Source: Odobenus rosmarus divergens (taxonomy: Eukaryota; Chordata; Mammalia; Carnivora; Odobenidae). Taken from it: 64,000 bases of DNA. The notes under the pieces are model-generated. The model searched no databases, was not told the DNA's origin, and was given only the letters and a program-made list of their open reading frames with translations. The position numbers and the translations under genes are program-made. Location: the NCBI RefSeq assembly GCF_000321225.1, contig NW_004450945.1, positions 746,046 through 810,045 of the forward strand, read 5' to 3'. This document shows, piece after piece, positions 58,701 through 64,000 of this stretch (its first letter is position 1; every line of letters begins with the position of its first letter).

Positions 58701-61405
58701 TACCAGACATGCTGCTACCTTGATGCCACTCTAATTCCAGAATCCTTGAGAACGGATGTCTGAACATATCCAAAATGCATTTGGCAGGAGGCCCTGTGAA
58801 ATGACACAGCAGAATTCCTATTTGTTTCACAGCCTGGAATCTGACAACGGGTTGATCTTTGTGTTCTTTCTCTTTTCACTCTCATTTAAAATCCAGGCTT
58901 CTCTGAACCCGGGGTATTGTGAGTGTTTCCAAGTGCTTTCTCTTTTAGGAAGGTCTTGGTTAGTTGAAGAAAAATTAGATACAGCTTGATGTGGACCTAG
59001 CTGAAAAACAGTAGGGCAGAATGATCAACTTAGAAAAGGTAGTACCTAGAGTTTAGAAATATAAAACCATTATTGCAAATCATAATTTCTTTTACAGACA
59101 AAATTGTGGCATTCCCCCATATTGTGGAACAAATATCAGAGGAGTTAAAGTGCCATAAAATTCGTAATATACTATCTGCTGTTCCCTATGCAAAGCTTTC
59201 TTTGCTAGAAATCTCTTCCTGTCTCTTGGCCCTCCGCATGTAACTTTTACTCGAATTACAAAATACTATACCTCCAAGGTCCTAGGCCTAGAATTCTGAT
59301 CAGAATTGCAAAGGAGAAATCTGTCAGTACTTGCCACCCACTTGGCGCATGGATTCAGGATCAGTGTGCGGAATTACAAATCTCCTAAGTTTCCAGTGTA
59401 CACCCAACATTGACTCTAAAAACTCTAAACTAATGAACTATTCTTATCTTAAAATACATATATGTATTTTTGAACTTTGAGGATGTAATTTGTCTTAAAG
59501 CTGTAACTTCATATCTACCTCAGCAGAGTTGTTTTTATGACATCCTTCAGCTCTCTTTTAAAGGACATTACTGAAATACTTACGTGTCAGGGGTTCACAC
59601 CCCTCCGATTACAGATACTGAAACTGAGGTACAGAGGGTTAAGCATCTGGCCCCAATCACCAGATTTCTTTCAGTGCAGTGTTCTTTCCACTCTGTCTCT
59701 TTGTATTTCCATGGAAATCTATATGTCTGTCTAATCATTTTTGGCATGAGCCTGAAGCACTGGGAGAAAAGACAATGTCAATCAAGTTCAGAAAAATAAT
59801 AATGGACACTAAGGCTTTTATGGGTACAAAGAGGCTGCCGGGAAACTAGACTTATGGCAGGAAGTGTCCTATGTTTTAGTTTATCTCGTAAGGGAACAGT
59901 AGGATATGAAAGAGAAAGAATCATTGAAGGGAAAATGCCAGTCTGTGGGTGCCCAACTCAAGATTAATGGTGCCTTTCCTGGGTCAGAAGGCTCCATTGT
60001 GCACCCACCACTCATGTACAACCCTTTATTCCATCCTTTTATTTTGCTATCAGGAGTGCCTTGTATACCAACTAGGATTCCTGGGTTACCTTCTTAGATA
60101 ATCCAGACAATGCACCCAAAAGCAGAAATGTCCCTGGAACTCAGACGTCCTATGCAATTTTTAGATAATTCAAGAATGGTTAATTGACATTAGGTCTTTG
60201 GTGTTCTGTAACTATTAATATCAGGGAAGTTATTTGAGTAACTAACATTGTAGCAGGAAAAAAATGTCATTGCCCATTATCATCTGAGTCTAATTCTTTT
60301 AAAATATTTTAGTGATTTTGTGAATGAAATACAGAAGAATAAAGGCAGAGTGAAAAACATCAGAAATTTTAATAAGAATTTTAGTGTAGTAAACCTAAAA
60401 TTTTGTTCTTTGCTTTCATGATTTTAGTGGTACATATACACAAAAGGGGAAATATCCCCCAAATGCAATTAACTGCTCATGAACTATCATGCCATCCGGA
60501 ACATACCCATCTTGTAAATACTGACTTCAACTACATCTCTGATATGTTCTAGCTTATTATTGCTTCTGATTGTTCATCTTGCATTTGCATCATCAAAATG
60601 CAATACTTGAAAAAAATTTTTCAAAAAATTTTTTTATTTGATGGCTCATGATTTTGAGGAAGAGAGGATGACCATGTTTTTGCTCCAGAATTGCAAAATG
60701 TTTTTATTTTTACATTTATACACACCAACTAGAATGACCAATTCGATGAGTTGTATTTCTACATCATCCAATTTTTTTTCCAATTACCTCTGATACACAC
60801 CTACCTTCAGCAAGTGTCCACTTGTGAAGCATCTGGGATAAATTTTGGTGCACAAGAATTATTAAAGAATACTGTTTCATGTCGTTTTAGAAAGACAGGA
60901 TGGTCAAGTTCTTGTCCCCCAATTTTACATGGCAAAGTTCTCCTTGCTGAATAATTAACTATATGAGTACTATATCCTTTGTATCCCTAGAACTATATTG
61001 CTCAACCATTGAGCCTTTTATTTGAGAAAATTCATCTAGGAGATCATCCCATGAAAACTTAGTCTGAGATTGAACATAGACAATCTGTTTCACCATCTTC
61101 ATTGGGGTCCGAAGTGACACTGTGTCGTTATATTCATCTTCTGATTTAACAATTTTGAAACCTCTTCCTCTGTCAATTTTAATCTCTTTGCCATTAAGGG
61201 GAGAAAATGAAAAAAATAGGAATTCTTATGAAAAACTAAAAGCAGACTACAAAGATAAAGATTACAAAGACTACCTCCTTAAAAGATGATGCTCTTGGGC
61301 AACACAGCAAAAACAAAACAAAACAAAACAAAAACGAAAAACAACTAGATAATTGTGCAACAGTAGATTCATCTCACCTCCCTTCTAGATTTCTTACTGC
61401 ATCAT
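55765..61405. other. intergenic, no gene recognised
   Basis: MIR-like fragments lie at about 56465-56640 (reverse), 57320-57470 (forward) and 59580-59700 (reverse). A CA repeat is at 58516-58544 and two palindromes are at 58645-58666 and 59451-59470. The longest ORF of the window (161 codons, 57759-58244 reverse) is judged a chance frame. An (AAAAC)n run is near 61311-61335. Confidence 0.45.
58516..58544. repeat. (AC)n microsatellite
   Basis: About fourteen AC units. Confidence 0.94.
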
Positions 61406-61411
61406 CGTTCT

Positions 61412-61770
61412 AGGCCAGTTGGCCAATGGAACTGTAATGAAAGTCACTTGTATAATTTTACATTTTCTAGTGGGCACATAAAATATAAAAGGAAACTAAT
61501 AAAATTAATTCTAATAATATATTTTACTTAATCCATAGTATCTTTTAACATGGAATCAACATAAAAAATTATCACTGAGCTATTTTATATTCTTTATTTT
61601 TATTCTAGGTCTCTGAAATCTAATATGTATCTTACACTTAGAACACATTTCAATTTTATTTGATTTGATTATTTTTTAAGCACATTTCAATTTTAAATAG
61701 CCACATTTCAAGTGATCAGAGTCACATGCAGCGAGTGGCTACCACATTAGCATAGTTTTGGACAATTCCA
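61412..61770. mobile_element. MER-class DNA transposon, near complete
   Basis: Fits a remembered consensus along its whole length: ccaatggaactgtaatgaaa, gtataattttacattttcta, agtgggcacataaaatataa-like region, taatatattttacttaatcc, gagctattttatattcttta, aatagccacatttcaagtga, gagtggctaccacattagca, and tttggacaattcc at the end. The two ends (gttggccaat / ttggacaa) resemble decayed inverted repeats. I do not commit to the MER number. Confidence 0.65.
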
Positions 61771-62029
61771 CCATTCTTCCCTTTTTAAACCTTTTAGTCT
61801 TTTGTTTTTTGGCTCATTAGAATTGGGAAGTATGAATAAAGTAATTCCTACAATGGTAAAGAGAGAAAATGTCTCAAGATACGAAAAGGCAAAATCACTA
61901 CATTTTCATACTGCTTTTTAGATTTATAAAGGGTCTAACAGAACCTATGATAATTGCAAGACATACATTGTATTGTTTTTTTAAAGTAGTTTTGGAACTG
62001 TTAAAACAATAAGGGAACATAAAACTGAA

Positions 62030-63262
62030 AAAAAAGGGCCAAAGACTTTAACAGACATCTCCCTGAAAGAGATATACTGATGAAAAATAAGCATGTGAAG
62101 AGATGCTCCACATATGTCACCAGCAAAATCCATATTAAAACAATGAGATACCACTGTGTCCCTATTAGAATGGTAAAAATCCAGAACACTAACAACACCA
62201 AAGGCTGGCAAGGATAGGAAGCAACAGGAACTCTCATTTATTGCTGATGGGAAGGCAAAATAGGATAGCCACTTTCGAAGACAATTTGGCAGTTTCTTAC
62301 AAAACTAAACATATTCTTACCATGCAATCCACCAATCCCATTGTTTGGAATTACCCAAAAGAGTTGAAAATTGTCTATGCACTTGTGCATAGACATAAAA
62401 AAACTTGCACAATCAGTGCAACAATTAATTATTCGGCGAGTGGAATTTCGCCATGTAAATTTTGGGAACCAGAACTTGACCGTCCTGTTTTTCTAAAATG
62501 ACATGAGACAGTATAACAATTCCTGTGCACAAAAATTTACCCCATATGCTTCTCAAAAAAAAAGATGCTGAACATAGGTGTGTGTCTGAGGTAATTGGGA
62601 AAAAAATGGATGATGTAGAGACTTTATAGAGACTTTATTTGTAACTGCCAAAACTTGGAAGCAACCAGGATGTCCTTCAGTAAGTTGAAGGACAAAGACC
62701 TGAACATTCAGACAATGGAGTATTAATCAGCACTAAAAAGAAATAAGCTATTAAGCCATTAAAAGGCATAGAGGAAGCTTAAGTGCATATGACTGAGTGA
62801 AAGAAGTCCATCTGGAAAGACTGCATGCTGTGTGATTCTAGCTATACAACATTCTGGAACAGGCAAAACCATGGAGATAGTAATAGGATTGCCAGACAGT
62901 AAAAGTGGTTGCCAGGGGTTTTGGGTTGGGAAGGATGCATAGGCGGAGTACAGAGCAATTTCAGGGCAGTGAAACTACTCTGTATGATACTATAATGGTG
63001 GGTACATGTCACTGTATATTTGTCCAAACCCATAGAATGTTCAGCACCAAGACTGAACCCCAATGTATCCCATGGACTTTGGGGGATAATGAGGGGTCAG
63101 TGCAGGTTCAACTGCAACACATGTAGCACTCTGGTGGGGGATGCTGGTAATGAGGGCAGCTGTGCACCTGTGGAGTCAGAGGCCACATGGGAAATTTCTG
63201 TACTAGCCTCTCAATTTTGCTATGAAAAGAAAACTACACTAAAAAAGTCTTAAAATGTTTTT
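62030..63262 (+). mobile_element. ancient L1 (L1M-type) 3' end, ORF2 remnant plus 3' UTR
   Basis: 62030-62400 follows the end of L1 ORF2: gggccaaagactttaacaga, gcatgtgaagagatgctcca, aacaatgagataccactgtg, tctcatttattgctgatggg. 62630-63262 follows the L1M 3' UTR: aacttggaagcaaccaggat, acaatggagtattaatcagc, ctttgggggataatgagggg, tagcactctggtgggggatg, cctctcaattttgctatgaa. The frame is broken throughout; about 62412-62625 does not fit and appears inserted. Confidence 0.75.
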
Positions 63263-64000
63263 AAAACTTTTTTTCTTTGCACTTCAGAAGACCTCCAAGA
63301 GACAACAAAAGCCATGAAGTAGCAATCTATGGAAATGGCTGTAACTGCTCAGAAAAATAAACTACAATTGAGTCCAAAGTGCCTTAATAGTATATCAAGA
63401 ATTAACCATTTTCTTTGCCTTTAATTTTGCTTTTCCTAGAAACATTGTATCCATCATTTCATTTTGGGGGATCTATCACCTAGATTTTAAGGAATAAGAA
63501 TTTTGAAACTTTTGGTACCCCTAATTTAAGTCGAACCTGCTTTGCCTATAAGGATGTATATATTCATAATGTGATTCTATATATATTCATAACGTGATTC
63601 TATATTCCTATAAACAGGAAAACACGTTGAGATTTTTAAGTACTCTATATTATATATAATCCTATTCTGTAAAGTTATTTATATATCTAAGGTACTGAGC
63701 TGTTTTCATGCCATCTAATGTAAGCCCATAAAAAAACAAACTCTCATTTCTTTAGTAAAAATCATTAAACCATGTTGATAGTATTTTATTGGCTGAATCA
63801 ATGTATATAATTGAAGGGTGATAGTAATACTGAGTTTAAAGGGGAACATGCCCAGAGCCCACCATCTGCAGTGCTGTTTCCACATACAATAAGATAATCT
63901 GCATCCCTCCCCCACACTGCTGAGGTCATTGCCACATGAAAGTCACTAAACAGACATTAGGAATATCTGTAGTCTAGTCCCTGTTCCAAAGCAGACTCGT
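63263..64000. other. intergenic, AT-rich, to window end
   Basis: No gene or recognised repeat family, apart from a 23-bp tandem duplication at 63559-63604. No TP63-like exon is seen on the reverse strand. Confidence 0.45.
63559..63604. repeat. 23-bp tandem duplication, two copies
   Basis: Two 23-base units (63559-63581 and 63582-63604) starting TATATTCATAA differ at one base (T versus C at unit position 12). Confidence 0.9.

Noticed and set aside
62000..64000. TP63 terminal exon or 3' UTR on the reverse strand
   Set aside because: 62030-63262 is an old L1 and the remainder has no SAM-domain coding. TP63 may start beyond the window.
1..64000. New multi-gene system (defence, biosynthetic, mobile cassette) or integrated virus
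   Set aside because: Only one gene is supported, a conserved collagen-modifying enzyme. The rest is intron or intergenic repeat sequence; no retroviral gene pattern was recognised.

Overview
The window is vertebrate nuclear DNA from a carnivoran mammal. The evidence is long introns with GT-AG splice sites, a mammalian gene that reads exon by exon, microsatellites, and seven full Can-SINEs (tRNA-derived head, CT-rich middle, AATAAA-type tail), plus one older relative. The Can-SINE heads are the type seen in non-canid caniforms (bear, seal and mustelid lineages). They lack the felid block, and I see no young dog-type SINEC_Cf copy. The arctoid caniform placement is therefore an inference; the genus cannot be read from this sequence.

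Only one gene can be supported. From 1 to about 15.7 kb, on the + strand, lies the 3' part of P3H2 (LEPREL1, prolyl 3-hydroxylase 2). Seven coding exons (3623-3750, 4326-4421, 4949-5099, 5951-6068, 6994-7069, 11496-11636, 15569-15661) join in frame with no stop. They encode about 267 C-terminal residues: the end of the linker region, the Fe(II)/2-oxoglutarate dioxygenase domain with its HxD...H...R set, and a C-terminal KDEL ER-retention signal. The N-terminal part (signal peptide, CXXXC/TPR-like repeats) must lie upstream of the window. The 3' UTR starts at 15662; its end is uncertain.

From about 17.3 kb to 64 kb I find no gene. In human the 3' end of P3H2 faces the 3' end of TP63 across a long gap (from memory), so this is probably the P3H2-TP63 intergenic interval, but no TP63 exon is visible. 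The stretch is mostly old dispersed repeats (MIR, L2, L1M, hAT-type MER elements), younger carnivore insertions (Can-SINEs with clear target-site duplications, short L1 3' ends), and simple repeats. A GC-richer block near 29.7-30.9 kb could be regulatory.

No CRISPR array, operon, integrated virus or new multi-gene system is present. The observations most worth checking are which poly(A) signal P3H2 uses (the first AATAAA I see after the stop is inside an L1 tail), several dated nested insertions, a 22-bp perfect palindrome, and mirror or triplex-prone polypurine tracts.
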